From positions 1 to 13,112 of the forward strand of contig CANHON010000098.1 in assembly GCA_947462115.1 (NCBI GenBank): a stretch of 13,112 nucleotides of DNA. Reading direction: 5' to 3'. The translations under genes were made by a program, and so were the position numbers. Within the stretch, counting starts at the first letter, position 1; each line of letters opens with the position of its first letter. The notes beneath the pieces were generated by a model. The model was not told where the DNA came from and made no database searches. It saw nothing but the letters and a program-made list of their open reading frames with translations. This document shows, piece after piece, positions 1-8,332 of the stretch. Origin of the DNA: Deltaproteobacteria bacterium (GTDB lineage Bacteria; Myxococcota_A; UBA796; UBA2385).

Positions 1-24
1 CGTCGAGCTGCAGCCCTGAGGCGG

Positions 25-59
25 CGCGCGCCCGGGGCCCCCACGGTCTCGGGCGCGCG
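25..59 (-). terminator. GC-rich hairpin after the glycosyltransferase operon
   Basis: A perfect 10-bp inverted repeat (CGCGCGCCCG at 25-34 and CGGGCGCGCG at 50-59) surrounds a 15-nt loop. It lies just past the minus-strand stop codon at 72-74, where a terminator for the glycosyltransferase pair is expected. No T-run follows on either strand, so it is not a textbook intrinsic terminator. It could be Rho-assisted or bidirectional: a plus-strand frame reads V-E-L-Q-P-stop at 2-19, which might be the tail of a convergent gene, though six codons cannot prove this. Nothing else is visible in positions 1-71. Confidence 0.4.
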
Positions 60-71
60 GCCGGGGCCAGC

Positions 72-1286
72 TCAGGCTCCGGTCGCCGACGGCCAGCCGA
101 TCGGCGGTCGGCCCCGCGGCCCGGCGATCTCTGCCAAAATACCTTGAGAGAGAGCGTCCTCGATGAGCTCATCACGGAGCCCGCCCGGGCCTTGGGGCGG
201 GTCGCCGGGCGCGCCGAAGACCCGGGCGCGCGGATCGAGCTCGGCCGCCCCGCCCCAGGCCGGGACCAGGCAGCGCAGGCCCGCCGCCGAGGCCTCTCGC
301 ACCACCAGCGGGCTGTTCTCGGCCCACCGGCTCGGCACCACCAGCAGGTCGGCCGCCGCGAGGGCCGCCGCCACCGCCGCCGGCGCCGCCGCCCCCTCCA
401 CCGCCGCCCCGGCCGCCGCCGCCGCCCGACGCAGGGCCTGGCAGTAGGCGCGGTCGGGTCCATCCGGCCCGATGAGGCGCAGCCGCGCCGCGCCGGCCGG
501 CAGCCGAGCGAAGGCCCGCAGCAGCAGGTCAGGGCCCTTGCTGGGGTGCAAGGACCCGACGAAGATCATCCGCAGCACGCCATCCTCGCCCTCCCTGCGC
601 GGCAGGGGCGGCCTCAGCAGCGGCAGGTCCACCGGCCTCGGCCGACGCAGCCCCCAGCGCCCGAGCCGTTCGGCCAGATCCCGCGAGGGGCTCAACAGCG
701 CGTCGCAGTCGTTGATCAGGGCCTGCGCCGCCGCCAGCCGCGCCCCCGCCCGCGCCGCCCCGCCCACCGCGCCCAGCGGGCCAGCCGACAGCCCCAAGCA
801 AGCCCCGCAGCGGCGCGGCGTTGGGCCCGGACAGGCCTCGCCCGCGGCGTTGAGCAGCTGACCGCGCGGGCAGAGCAGGTGGTAGTCGTGCAGGATCAGC
901 TCCACCTGCGCACCAGCCGCGCGGGCCCGCGCCGGGAGCCCCAAGGGCAGGCCGGCGAGGTGGTGCACCACGACGCTTCGCGGCCGCAGGGCGCCCAGCG
1001 CGCGGTCGAGGTGCGGCCCCATGGCCGACTGGGCCCAGCCCTCGGCGAAGCCCGGTCGAAGGCCCCGATCCAGCAGCACCGCCGGCGGCGCGCCGGCCTC
1101 CACCCGCAGCCCGCCGCCGAGCCGGGCCCGCCCCGAGGGGCAGAGGACCGCCGACCGCAGCCCGGCCGCGCCCTCCCCGGCCGCCCGGGCCGCGACCACC
1201 GCCCCGACCCCGCCGATGGCCGACAGCGGCCAGCCATGCGCGACGTGAAGCACGTCCACCGGGCCAATCCGGTGCAGATCGCTCAT
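72..1286 (-). CDS. GT4-type glycosyltransferase (second gene of pair)
   Basis: Predicted cytoplasmic or peripheral-membrane glycosyltransferase of 404 residues, GT-B fold, likely family GT4, transferring a sugar from a nucleotide-sugar donor during polysaccharide or glycoconjugate synthesis. The N-terminal half has the acceptor-domain pattern VLHVAHGWPLSAIGGVG (12-28), then LHDYHLLCPRG (132-142). The C-terminal half has the donor-domain strand MIFVGSLHPSKGPDLLLRAF and the SRWAENSPLVVREA segment containing the E-x7-E motif typical of GT4. Four cysteines (139, 152, 160, 163; C-x12-C-x7-C-x2-C) resemble a metal-binding or structural knuckle and recur in the neighbouring paralogue. The reading frame is open far upstream, but the ATG at 1286 is chosen because it overlaps the preceding gene's stop as ATGA and homology-like sequence starts right there. 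The last ~20 residues look unconserved. Acceptor and sugar cannot be read from the sequence. Confidence 0.88.
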   Translation of the reverse strand: MSDLHRIGPVDVLHVAHGWPLSAIGGVGAVVAARAAGEGAAGLRSAVLCPSGRARLGGGLRVEAGAPPAVLLDRGLRPGFAEGWAQSAMGPHLDRALGALRPRSVVVHHLAGLPLGLPARARAAGAQVELILHDYHLLCPRGQLLNAAGEACPGPTPRRCGACLGLSAGPLGAVGGAARAGARLAAAQALINDCDALLSPSRDLAERLGRWGLRRPRPVDLPLLRPPLPRREGEDGVLRMIFVGSLHPSKGPDLLLRAFARLPAGAARLRLIGPDGPDRAYCQALRRAAAAAGAAVEGAAAPAAVAAALAAADLLVVPSRWAENSPLVVREASAAGLRCLVPAWGGAAELDPRARVFGAPGDPPQGPGGLRDELIEDALSQGILAEIAGPRGRPPIGWPSATGA

Positions 1287-2596
1287 GGCAGCAGCGCCGC
1301 GTAGACCGCCCGCACCACTTCGGCCTGCGTGGCCGGTCGGGGCGGCGGGCGCGGCGGGCCCGGCGGCGCGGCCACCACCCGGCGGAGGGCCGCGGCCAGC
1401 GCTTCGACGTCCCCAGGCGGGTAGAGGAGGCCGTCCACCCCGTCCTCCAGCAGCTCGGGCACCCCGCCGGCCCGCGGCGCCACCACCGGGCAGCCGGCGG
1501 CCCGCGCCTCCAAGATCACGAGCGGGGCGTTCTCTTGCCACCGGGAGCCCAAGACCAGGGCCTGGGCGCCGCGCAGGGCCGCCGCCACGCCGGCCCGATC
1601 GAGGGGCGGGCCCACGAGCCCGGGCGGCAGGCGCAGGTCGCCCGGGGGGCCGTGCAGGCGCAGGGGCGGATCGCCCGCCGGGAAGGCCAAGGACCAGGCC
1701 GCCGCCACCAGATCGGGCCCCTTGTGGTGAGACAGGCTCCCCAAGAAGATCAGCCCCTTGCGCTGGGCCGGCTGGGGCCCCGGCGGGAGCTCCACCCCAT
1801 GCGGGATCACCCGCACCGGGCCGCTGCCGAGGGCCTCGGCCTCCGCCGCGAGGTGGGCGCTCGGGGAGATCCGCGCGCCAAACCGGCGCAGAACACCCAT
1901 CATCACGTCATTTCGGTGCTTGGCGGCGGCCTCGCCCTCCGGCGCCCCCTGCCCGCGCCGCAGCGGCGCCCGCAGGCCATCGGGCAGGGTCTGGTAGAGG
2001 CGGTGCAGGCGATCCACAGGCAAGATCCGACCGAAGACCCCAGCGGCGCCGAGCAGGGCCCGGGCCCGACGCCCTGGGGTGGGCGCCCAGGCCGCCGCGC
2101 AGGGGGCGCAGCGGTCCGGCGCCGGGCCGGGGCAGCGCGCGCCGCTCGGCAGCTGCCCGAGGCCGCCCGCGGCGCACCACATCCAGCGGTCGTGCAGGGT
2201 CATCACCGTGGGCAGACCCGGCGGGAGGGCGTCCATCAGGCCGCTCCCGATGAATTGCAGGTGGTGGACATGGACGAGATCGGGGCGAAGGGCGCGCACC
2301 GCCCGGGCCAGCGGCTGCGCCAGCGAGGGGTCGGCCTCGGCGTCGGCCAAGCGCCGCACCGGCACGTTGTTCACGAGGCGGATCACCTGCAGGGGCCCGC
2401 CCTTGGCCCCCGGCGCGCCCGGCAGCTCCCCGTGCAGCAGGGCGCCGTGGGCCTCGCCCGGCGCGCGGGTGGCGGCGAGCAGGGCGACCTCCAGCCCGAG
2501 GCCCTGGAGCGCCAGGGCCAGCGCCAGGGTGTGCTGCTCGGTGCCGGCCGCTTCCCGGGGAGGAAGGCCGTGGCTCACCATCAGGACCTTCGCCAT
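1283..2596 (-). CDS. GT4-type glycosyltransferase (first gene of pair)
   Basis: Predicted 437-residue GT-B glycosyltransferase, likely GT4. The N-terminus MAKVLMVSHGLPPREAAGTE is the usual first strand and glycine loop of the acceptor domain. LVHVHHLQF and TVMTLHDRWMWC follow. The donor domain shows VRVIPHGVELPP, GLIFLGSLSHHKGPDLV, SRWQENAPLVILEARAAG (E-x7-E) and VVAPRAGGVPELLEDGVDG, all common in GT4 enzymes. Cysteines 141, 155, 163 and 166 (C-x13-C-x7-C-x2-C) match the neighbour's cluster, so the two genes probably arose from one ancestor. The ATG at 2596 has a good GGAGG site eight bases upstream and begins where the fold begins; the open frame further upstream runs into the divergent promoter region. 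Its TGA overlaps the next start by four bases, implying translational coupling. It may act before or beside its partner on the same glycan; the substrate is unknown. Confidence 0.9.
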   Translation of the reverse strand: MAKVLMVSHGLPPREAAGTEQHTLALALALQGLGLEVALLAATRAPGEAHGALLHGELPGAPGAKGGPLQVIRLVNNVPVRRLADAEADPSLAQPLARAVRALRPDLVHVHHLQFIGSGLMDALPPGLPTVMTLHDRWMWCAAGGLGQLPSGARCPGPAPDRCAPCAAAWAPTPGRRARALLGAAGVFGRILPVDRLHRLYQTLPDGLRAPLRRGQGAPEGEAAAKHRNDVMMGVLRRFGARISPSAHLAAEAEALGSGPVRVIPHGVELPPGPQPAQRKGLIFLGSLSHHKGPDLVAAAWSLAFPAGDPPLRLHGPPGDLRLPPGLVGPPLDRAGVAAALRGAQALVLGSRWQENAPLVILEARAAGCPVVAPRAGGVPELLEDGVDGLLYPPGDVEALAAALRRVVAAPPGPPRPPPRPATQAEVVRAVYAALLP

Positions 2597-2604
2597 GCAG
2601 GGCA

Positions 2605-2609
2605 CCTCC
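2605..2609 (-). promoter_or_regulatory. Ribosome binding site fixing the first glycosyltransferase start
   Basis: GGAGG on the minus strand lies eight bases before the ATG at 2596. This supports that start over the longer open frame that reaches position 2719. Confidence 0.7.
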
Positions 2610-2669
2610 GGGCGCGGGGCGCGGACCGCCCCCAGCCGCGCTGCTATTGTGGTCGCTCCCCCGCCGACC

Positions 2670-2673
2670 GGAG
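2670..2673 (+). promoter_or_regulatory. Ribosome binding site supporting a TTG start
   Basis: GGAG sits five bases before the TTG at 2679. The competing in-frame starts, GTG at 2649 and GTG at 2730, have no purine-rich sequence at the right distance. Confidence 0.5.
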
Positions 2674-2678
2674 CGCGC

Positions 2679-4126
<1,448 letters not shown>

Positions 4127-4130
<4 letters not shown>

Positions 4131-5044
4131 GCGCCGCCCCCCGCGAGCCGTATCGACCAAAGGTGGCCTCGATCCGCCGGTTCGCCGTCGTTCTCGCCGC
4201 GGCGGTGGCGGGGATCAGCCTCGGCGCCGGCTGCTCCGCCGACCGGGACGCCGCCGCCGGCCAAGCCGCCCTCGACGCCCACCAGCTCTCCGAGGCCGAG
4301 CGGGCCTTCCGGTCGGCCCTCGACCGCGACCCCAACCACCCGGGCGCCCTCGGCGGCCTCGGCTGGACCTACCAGCTCGCCGGCCAGCGGGACGCCGCCC
4401 GCGCCAGCTTCCGCCGCTGCGTGGACCTCGCCCCCGGCCGGGCGGACTGCCTGCGGGGCCTCGCCAGCGTGGCGATGGCCGACGGCGAGCTCGCCCAGGC
4501 CCGCGGTCTGCTCGGCGAAGCCAAAGCCGCGGCCCCCGACGACCTGCGGGTCGAGGCCAGCCTCGCGCTGCTGTCGCTGGCCCAGGGCGAGGTCGAGCGG
4601 GCCGCCGAGCGCTATGCCGCCTTGGTGGTGCTCGCCCCCGAGAGCGCCGACTACAAGCTCGGCCTCGCGGAGTGCCGCCTGCGCCAAGGCGAGCCCCTCG
4701 AGGCCCTGCGCCTCGTGGACGAGGCCCTCGCCGCGCCCGAGGCCCGCGCCCGGCCCCGCGCCATGGCCCTGCAGCTCAAGGCCCGCGCCCTGGTCGGCGC
4801 CACCTCCGGTCGGGAAGATCCCGCAGACTGCGCCGGAAGCGCCCCGCCGCTGCGGGCCTGGCTGGACGCCGCGGTCGAGGCCGCCGACGCCGCCGAGGCC
4901 GTGGGGGTCGGGCTCCCGGAGCTGCCGGCCGTCCGCCGCTTGATCAACCGGCGCCGGGCCGCCATCGACGCGGTCTGCCCGCCCGAGCTGCCCGCCGCCG
5001 ACGACCTGCTGCGGGCGCCCGAGCCGAGCGCCCCGCGGAATTAG
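4127..5044 (+). CDS. TPR-repeat lipoprotein, possibly Tgl/PilF-like
   Basis: A 305-residue protein with a basic N-terminus, a hydrophobic stretch (about 19-35) and C36 in the context LGAGC, a somewhat loose lipobox (Gly at -3), so probably lipidated and held in an outer or inner membrane. At least four tetratricopeptide repeats follow with a strict 34-residue period: the end-of-repeat prolines fall at 69, 103, 137 and 171, and a fifth repeat ends near 204. The remaining C-terminal third is alanine-rich, helical-looking and less regular. TPR lipoproteins of similar size (Tgl of Myxococcus, PilF of Pseudomonas) help assemble the PilQ secretin. The position between a PilR-like regulator and a minor pilin operon makes that role plausible, but the sequence alone cannot separate it from other TPR scaffolds. 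The ATG overlaps the regulator stop (ATGA). The gene ends just before the regulatory gap at 5045. Confidence 0.85.
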
Positions 5045-5050
5045 TCCGCA

Positions 5051-5075
5051 GGGACAGGAAAAGTTTTCCCACCCC
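5051..5075. promoter_or_regulatory. Candidate upstream activator site (dyad)
   Basis: GGAAAAGTTTTCC at 5057-5069 is a perfect 6+1+6 palindrome, flanked by GGG (5051-5053) and CCC (5073-5075) at symmetrical positions, giving 9 of 12 matched pairs over 25 bases. It is strikingly AT-rich for this DNA. Its centre lies about 115 bases before the predicted transcription start of the downstream sigma-54 promoter, the usual distance for an NtrC-family enhancer site. The likely ligand is the regulator encoded at 2679-4130. It could instead be a weak terminator for the lipoprotein gene, but the hairpin would have only four stem pairs around a five-base loop and no T-run follows. Confidence 0.55.
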
Positions 5076-5151
5076 GCGGCCTCCGCCCCCGAAGCCCCGC
5101 ACAAGCCCCTGATCTCCGGCTCATCTCACCTCGCCCAAACCACCCGCGCGC

Positions 5152-5167
5152 TGGATCGCTCCTTGCA
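5152..5167 (+). promoter_or_regulatory. Sigma-54 (-24/-12) promoter of the minor pilin operon
   Basis: TGGATCGCTCCTTGCA matches the sigma-54 consensus TGGCACG-N4-TTGCA at 10 of 12 fixed positions. It has the invariant GG (5153-5154) and GC (5165-5166) exactly ten bases apart. Transcription should begin near 5178, 30 bases before the ATG at 5208. A gene for a sigma-54 activator lies immediately upstream and a dyad suited to enhancer binding lies about 90 bases upstream, which strengthens the call. PilR-sigma-54 control of pilus genes is established in Pseudomonas, Geobacter and Myxococcus. Confidence 0.75.
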
Positions 5168-5207
5168 AGACCGGAGGCAGCCCCCACCGCGCTCCCCCGC
5201 AGGCCCG

Positions 5208-5957
5208 ATGCCCCCCACCCGCCGCACGCTCTGCAGCCTCACGCTCTGCAGCCGCACCCACCGCAGCCGCGCTCCATCGCGGGCGGCCCCGGTGCGTGGC
5301 CGTCGTGGCTTCACGATCGTCGAGCTCGCCGTGGTGCTGGCGATCTTCGTGATCACGGCGGCGCTGGGCATCGGCTCCTTGCGCGAGCACCTCCCGCGCT
5401 ACCGCATGGTCCAGACCGCCAAGCGCCTCAAAGCCGACCTGCGCACCCTGCAGTCCTTGGCCACCTCGAGCGGCCGCCAAGCCCGGCTTCGGCTGGTGTC
5501 CGCCCCCGGCGACTGCGCCGACCCCACGGTCTGGGGCGGCGGCTGGGCCCTCGAGCTCGGCGACCGCAGCAACGGCAGCACCCGCTGGGACGTCCTGCCG
5601 GTCGACCTCAGCGAAGAGGCCGGCCTCGCGCCCGACAGCGATCAGTCTGAGGGCCTCGTGGTGCTGTCGGAGGGCGGCAACGCCGAGGCGCGCTTTACCT
5701 GCCTGCTCCCCTGGGGCACACTCACAGGGCCCCTCAGCGGTGACCGCGACACCATCGTCATCAACGCCCGCGGCTACCTCGACAACCCCACCACCGATCT
5801 CGACGCCGGCTACATCCGCCTGACGCTGCGCAACCAAGACGCCGCGCTGCAGGGCGTTCAGGACGAGGCTGTGGTCCTCATCTCCGCCGCGGGGGCCGTC
5901 CGCCTCGCCTCCCCCACCGCCGCCGCCACCAGCGTCGCCGGGACCGCCCTCCGATGA
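5208..5957 (+). CDS. FimT/FimU (GspH)-like minor pilin
   Basis: A 249-residue prepilin. After a long basic leader comes RRG|FTIVELAVVLAIF, the prepilin peptidase site: cleavage after G34 gives mature F1 and E5 (E39). The hydrophobic helix runs to about residue 55. The globular part resembles the GspH/FimT fold and has two cysteines (in GDC and FTC) that could pair. It should be inserted in the inner membrane and then become part of the minor pilin priming/tip complex. The frame stays open back to a TTG at 5163, but that codon lies inside the -12 element and so before the predicted transcript start, leaving ATG 5208, or GTG 5292, which would give a conventional six-residue leader. The leader region holds a 15-bp tandem duplication. 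It is the first gene of the pil operon; the next gene overlaps its stop. Confidence 0.85.
   Translation: MPPTRRTLCSLTLCSRTHRSRAPSRAAPVRGRRGFTIVELAVVLAIFVITAALGIGSLREHLPRYRMVQTAKRLKADLRTLQSLATSSGRQARLRLVSAPGDCADPTVWGGGWALELGDRSNGSTRWDVLPVDLSEEAGLAPDSDQSEGLVVLSEGGNAEARFTCLLPWGTLTGPLSGDRDTIVINARGYLDNPTTDLDAGYIRLTLRNQDAALQGVQDEAVVLISAAGAVRLASPTAAATSVAGTALR
5225..5253 (+). repeat. 15-bp tandem duplication in the FimT leader region
   Basis: CACGCTCTGCAGCC occurs at 5225-5238 and again at 5240-5253 with one base between, a 15-bp period that keeps frame and encodes TLCS-L-TLCS. It lies before the prepilin cleavage site, so the mature protein would not carry it. Confidence 0.8.
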
Positions 5958-6568
5958 GCGCGCCACAGCCCCGCCGCCCGATCCTCCTCCCCCAGGGAAC
6001 GCCCGCGATGAACGCCCCGCCGAACACGCCCCGCCCGCTGGCCGCTCCGGCGCCGCGCCTCGCCGCGCGTGCCCGTCGATCCCGCGGGAGCGAGGCCGGC
6101 TTCACGCTGATCGAGGCGCTGATCGCCACGGCCCTGCTGGGCTTCTCGCTCATCGTGATGTTCGGCTTTCATACCCAGGCTTTGCGCAGCAACATGCACG
6201 CGCGCAAGCTCACCGACTGCACCTACCTCGCGCAGACCTACATGGAGCGCATGATGGCCGAGCCCTGGCGGGAGGGCTCGGTGCCCACCACGCTCGTGGA
6301 CGGCAGCTCCGACACCACCACCGCTGGCGACAATGACGCCCTGTGGGTCGATCTGGAGCAGCCCGGCAGCCCGCTGCTGGTCAACGCGCTCAACACCACC
6401 GACACCACCTACGGCCAGCGCAACTACTCGATCTCCTGGGACATCAGCAACATGGACAGCGCGCCGGTCAACTGGGTGCGGGTCCGGGTGCGCTGCAAGT
6501 ACCGGGACGAGGCCTTCGGCACCTGGCACGGCACCACCATCTCTAGCTACCGCTTCCGGGACGGCTGA
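5954..6568 (+). CDS. PilV-like minor pilin
   Basis: A 204-residue prepilin with the cleavage motif EAG|FTLIEALIATALLGF: cleavage after G49 places E54 as the conserved fifth residue, followed by a hydrophobic helix to about residue 70 and MFGFHTQALRSN, in the style of PilV. The soluble domain is small and rich in Thr, Asp and Tyr, with two cysteines (TDC, VRC) that may form one disulfide. The ATG at 5954 overlaps the preceding stop (ATGA), giving a 48-residue leader. A second ATG at 6008, with AGGGA nine bases upstream, would shorten the leader to 30 residues, nearer to its neighbours. Both are reasonable; the overlap start is listed. Expected role: part of the minor pilin complex that primes pilus assembly and links PilY1 to the fibre. 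Confidence 0.85.
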   Translation: MSAPQPRRPILLPQGTPAMNAPPNTPRPLAAPAPRLAARARRSRGSEAGFTLIEALIATALLGFSLIVMFGFHTQALRSNMHARKLTDCTYLAQTYMERMMAEPWREGSVPTTLVDGSSDTTTAGDNDALWVDLEQPGSPLLVNALNTTDTTYGQRNYSISWDISNMDSAPVNWVRVRVRCKYRDEAFGTWHGTTISSYRFRDG

Positions 6569-7686
6569 TGCACAACCCAGCTCCATCACCGAACCTCCCG
6601 CCCGCTCGCTTGAGCGCCAGCGCCCGCCGGTCCGCCGCGCTGCGCGCCGGCTTCACGCTGCTGGAGGTCATGGTCGCCATCGCCATCGCCTCCTTCACCG
6701 TCACGGCGCTCTTCGCCTTGTTCACGGTCCAGAGCCGGCAGCTGCTCCGCCAAGACATCGACATGGAGATGAACCAGAGCCTGCGCTTCGCCACCGACAT
6801 GATCACCCGCTCGGTGCGCATGGCCGGCTACGGCAGCGGCGGCTGGGTCTACGGGGCGATGGGCCCGACCGCTGGCGCCACCAGCGACCCGCTGCCCTCG
6901 ATCATCCCGTGGAATGATCCGACCGGAGACGGCGGCCCCGACGCCATCACCGTCGTCTACATGGACCCAGCCCTGATCATGGACACCAGCAACCAGGTCA
7001 TCGAGAGCTGGGACACGCTGAGCATCACCTTCAAGCCCGGCATGCGCGGCAACGCCCTCAAGCTCGCCCAGCTCAACGCCGGCGACATGCTGCTGTGCAG
7101 CGACTACGCCGACCCCCGCGGCATCCGCAGCTACCTGTGGGCCATCACCGCCGTCAACAGCACCACCGGCGTCATCGGCGTCGTGCCCAACGACAGCTAC
7201 TCCGACTACGCCCAGTGGTTCACCACAAACCCGAACCTCACGCCGATCATGACGTGCAGCCGGGCCGAGATCTACACCTTCTACGTGGACGACGACGACG
7301 ACGGCGTGGGCGCCGGCAGCGCCGACAACCCCGTGTTGATGCTGTCGAGCGACCAGACTTGGCCGAGCAACGACGACGTGCCGCTGGTCGACAACATCGA
7401 AGACCTGCAGCTCGAGTACTGCCTCGATGACGGCGCCATGTCGGCCGACTGCAGCACCTCTTGGGTCACCGGCGAAAGCATCGACGCGAGCACCGCCGCC
7501 GACAAGGTGTGGATGGTCCGGGTCATGCTGATGGTGCGGAGCAACCGCGAAGACATGAACGACCAGTACGGCGGACAGCGCACCGCGATGAGCGATCGCG
7601 GCGCCGGCCTGCCCGACCACTTCTTCCGGCGCACGATGGCCACCGAGGTCGCCGTGCGAAACATCCGCTTGTTGGCCAGACCTTGA
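6568..7686 (+). CDS. PilW-like minor pilin
   Basis: A 372-residue prepilin, the size usual for PilW and larger than other minor pilins. The site RAG|FTLLEVMVAIAIASF gives cleavage after G28 with Glu at mature position 5. The region after the helix (NQSLRFATDMITRSVRMAGYGSGG) matches the PilW pattern of an arginine-bearing helix ending in R-x-AGY. The soluble domain contains four cysteines and an acidic loop (VDDDDDGVGAGSAD). PilW acts with PilV, PilX and FimU in the inner membrane to start pilus assembly and cap the fibre. The start codon overlaps the previous stop by one base (TGATG), so translation is probably coupled. A 68-base gap follows before the pilX-like gene. Confidence 0.87.
   Translation: MHNPAPSPNLPPARLSASARRSAALRAGFTLLEVMVAIAIASFTVTALFALFTVQSRQLLRQDIDMEMNQSLRFATDMITRSVRMAGYGSGGWVYGAMGPTAGATSDPLPSIIPWNDPTGDGGPDAITVVYMDPALIMDTSNQVIESWDTLSITFKPGMRGNALKLAQLNAGDMLLCSDYADPRGIRSYLWAITAVNSTTGVIGVVPNDSYSDYAQWFTTNPNLTPIMTCSRAEIYTFYVDDDDDGVGAGSADNPVLMLSSDQTWPSNDDVPLVDNIEDLQLEYCLDDGAMSADCSTSWVTGESIDASTAADKVWMVRVMLMVRSNREDMNDQYGGQRTAMSDRGAGLPDHFFRRTMATEVAVRNIRLLARP
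7288..7302 (+). repeat. (GAC)5 run in the pilW-like gene
   Basis: Five GAC codons in a row encode a pentaspartate stretch followed by GVGAGSAD. It may be a calcium-binding loop or simple codon slippage. Confidence 0.75.
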
Positions 7687-7745
7687 CGACGCCCGCGCCC
7701 GCGCCCCCGCTCATCCGAGCGACCGTCCCCTCCCCTCGACCCGGC

Positions 7746-7749
7746 AGGA
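7746..7749 (+). promoter_or_regulatory. Ribosome binding site of the pilX-like gene
   Basis: AGGA lies five bases before the ATG at 7755. It selects that start over the longer open frame, which runs back into the pilW-like gene. Confidence 0.6.
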
Positions 7750-7754
7750 TCGCC

Positions 7755-8312
7755 ATGCACGCCCCCCGTCGCTTGACCCCGCCCCTGCGCGCGCGCGGCC
7801 CCGAGGGCGGCTACATCATGTTGATCGCGCTGATGGTCATGGCCATCTTGGCGATCCTCGGCGTGACCACCCTGCGCGTGGCCGGCATCGACCAGCGCGT
7901 CGCCATCCAGAACCGCAAGCACATGCTCACGGTCAACACCGCCCACGCCGGCACCGAGCACGCCCGAAGCGCGCTGATGTACGCCGATCCCGTCAGCGAG
8001 GGCCTCGACACCGCCGACACCGCCGGCGACTTTGTGGCCAAGACCACCGCCGAGGCCAGCTTTGGCGGCCTCGCCTACGCCCAGAACCTCGGCGTCTACT
8101 GGGTGACGGCGACCTACCACCGCTGCGGCAACCCGCCCCCGGGCTACAGCACCGAGCTCGGCGGCAGCAAGTTCCGCTCCGACTACTGGGAGATGAGCTC
8201 CACCGCTCGCTTTCAGTCCAGCGCCAGCAGCGCCTCGCCGATGAACGAGACCCAGGCCCGCACGAGCAGCCTGATTCGAAAAGTCCGCTTCGGCGCCTGC
8301 AAGATCCGTTAG
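7755..8312 (+). CDS. PilX-like minor pilin
   Basis: A 185-residue protein with a PilX-type N-terminus: RGPEGGYIMLIALMVMAILAILG, a membrane segment (about 20-40), then TTLRVAGIDQRVAIQNRKHML, the helix with conserved arginine and asparagine seen in PilX/GspK-like proteins. As in that family, the fifth residue after the likely cleavage glycine is not glutamate (here Ile), which fits a subunit placed at the fibre tip. Two cysteines, one in the middle (HRCG) and one four residues from the end (ACKIR), could close a C-terminal loop. The ATG at 7755 is chosen from its AGGA site. It is followed 31 bases later by the pilY1-like gene. The role, inferred from family and order, is initiation of pilus assembly with PilW, PilV, FimU and PilY1. 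Confidence 0.82.
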   Translation: MHAPRRLTPPLRARGPEGGYIMLIALMVMAILAILGVTTLRVAGIDQRVAIQNRKHMLTVNTAHAGTEHARSALMYADPVSEGLDTADTAGDFVAKTTAEASFGGLAYAQNLGVYWVTATYHRCGNPPPGYSTELGGSKFRSDYWEMSSTARFQSSASSASPMNETQARTSSLIRKVRFGACKIR

Positions 8313-8332
8313 CCATGCTGTGGCCCTCCTCC

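Larger units (their letters stand above)
2597..2678. promoter_or_regulatory. Divergent intergenic region
   Basis: These 82 bases separate the minus-strand glycosyltransferase pair from the plus-strand regulator gene and must hold the promoter of at least one of them. The only AT-rich spot is GCTATTGTGG around 2643-2652. Read on the plus strand, TATTGT at 2645-2650 is a 4-of-6 match to a -10 box, which would give a leader of roughly 20 bases before the TTG at 2679. No convincing -35 box is visible. No sigma-54 motif fits: the nearest GG and GC pairs (2670-2671, 2681-2682) are nine bases apart, not ten. Confidence 0.35.

Noticed and set aside
132..150. AT-rich spot CCAAAATACC taken as a promoter or gene boundary
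   Set aside because: It lies inside the intact 3' part of the second glycosyltransferase gene and translates as LSQGILAEI in a continuous frame; no companion promoter box was found.
2079..2678. Extension of the response regulator frame 600 bases upstream
   Set aside because: It runs antisense through the glycosyltransferase gene and lacks any recognisable fold; the receiver domain starts only after about 2727.
5163..5207. TTG at 5163 as the start of the FimT-like gene
   Set aside because: The codon is part of the -12 element of the sigma-54 promoter and lies before the predicted transcript start near 5178; it also has no ribosome binding site.
7461..7754. Longer start for the pilX-like protein inside the pilW-like gene
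   Set aside because: The extra residues are Arg/His-rich shadow sequence of pilW; ATG 7755 has a well-spaced AGGA and immediately precedes the PilX-type helix.
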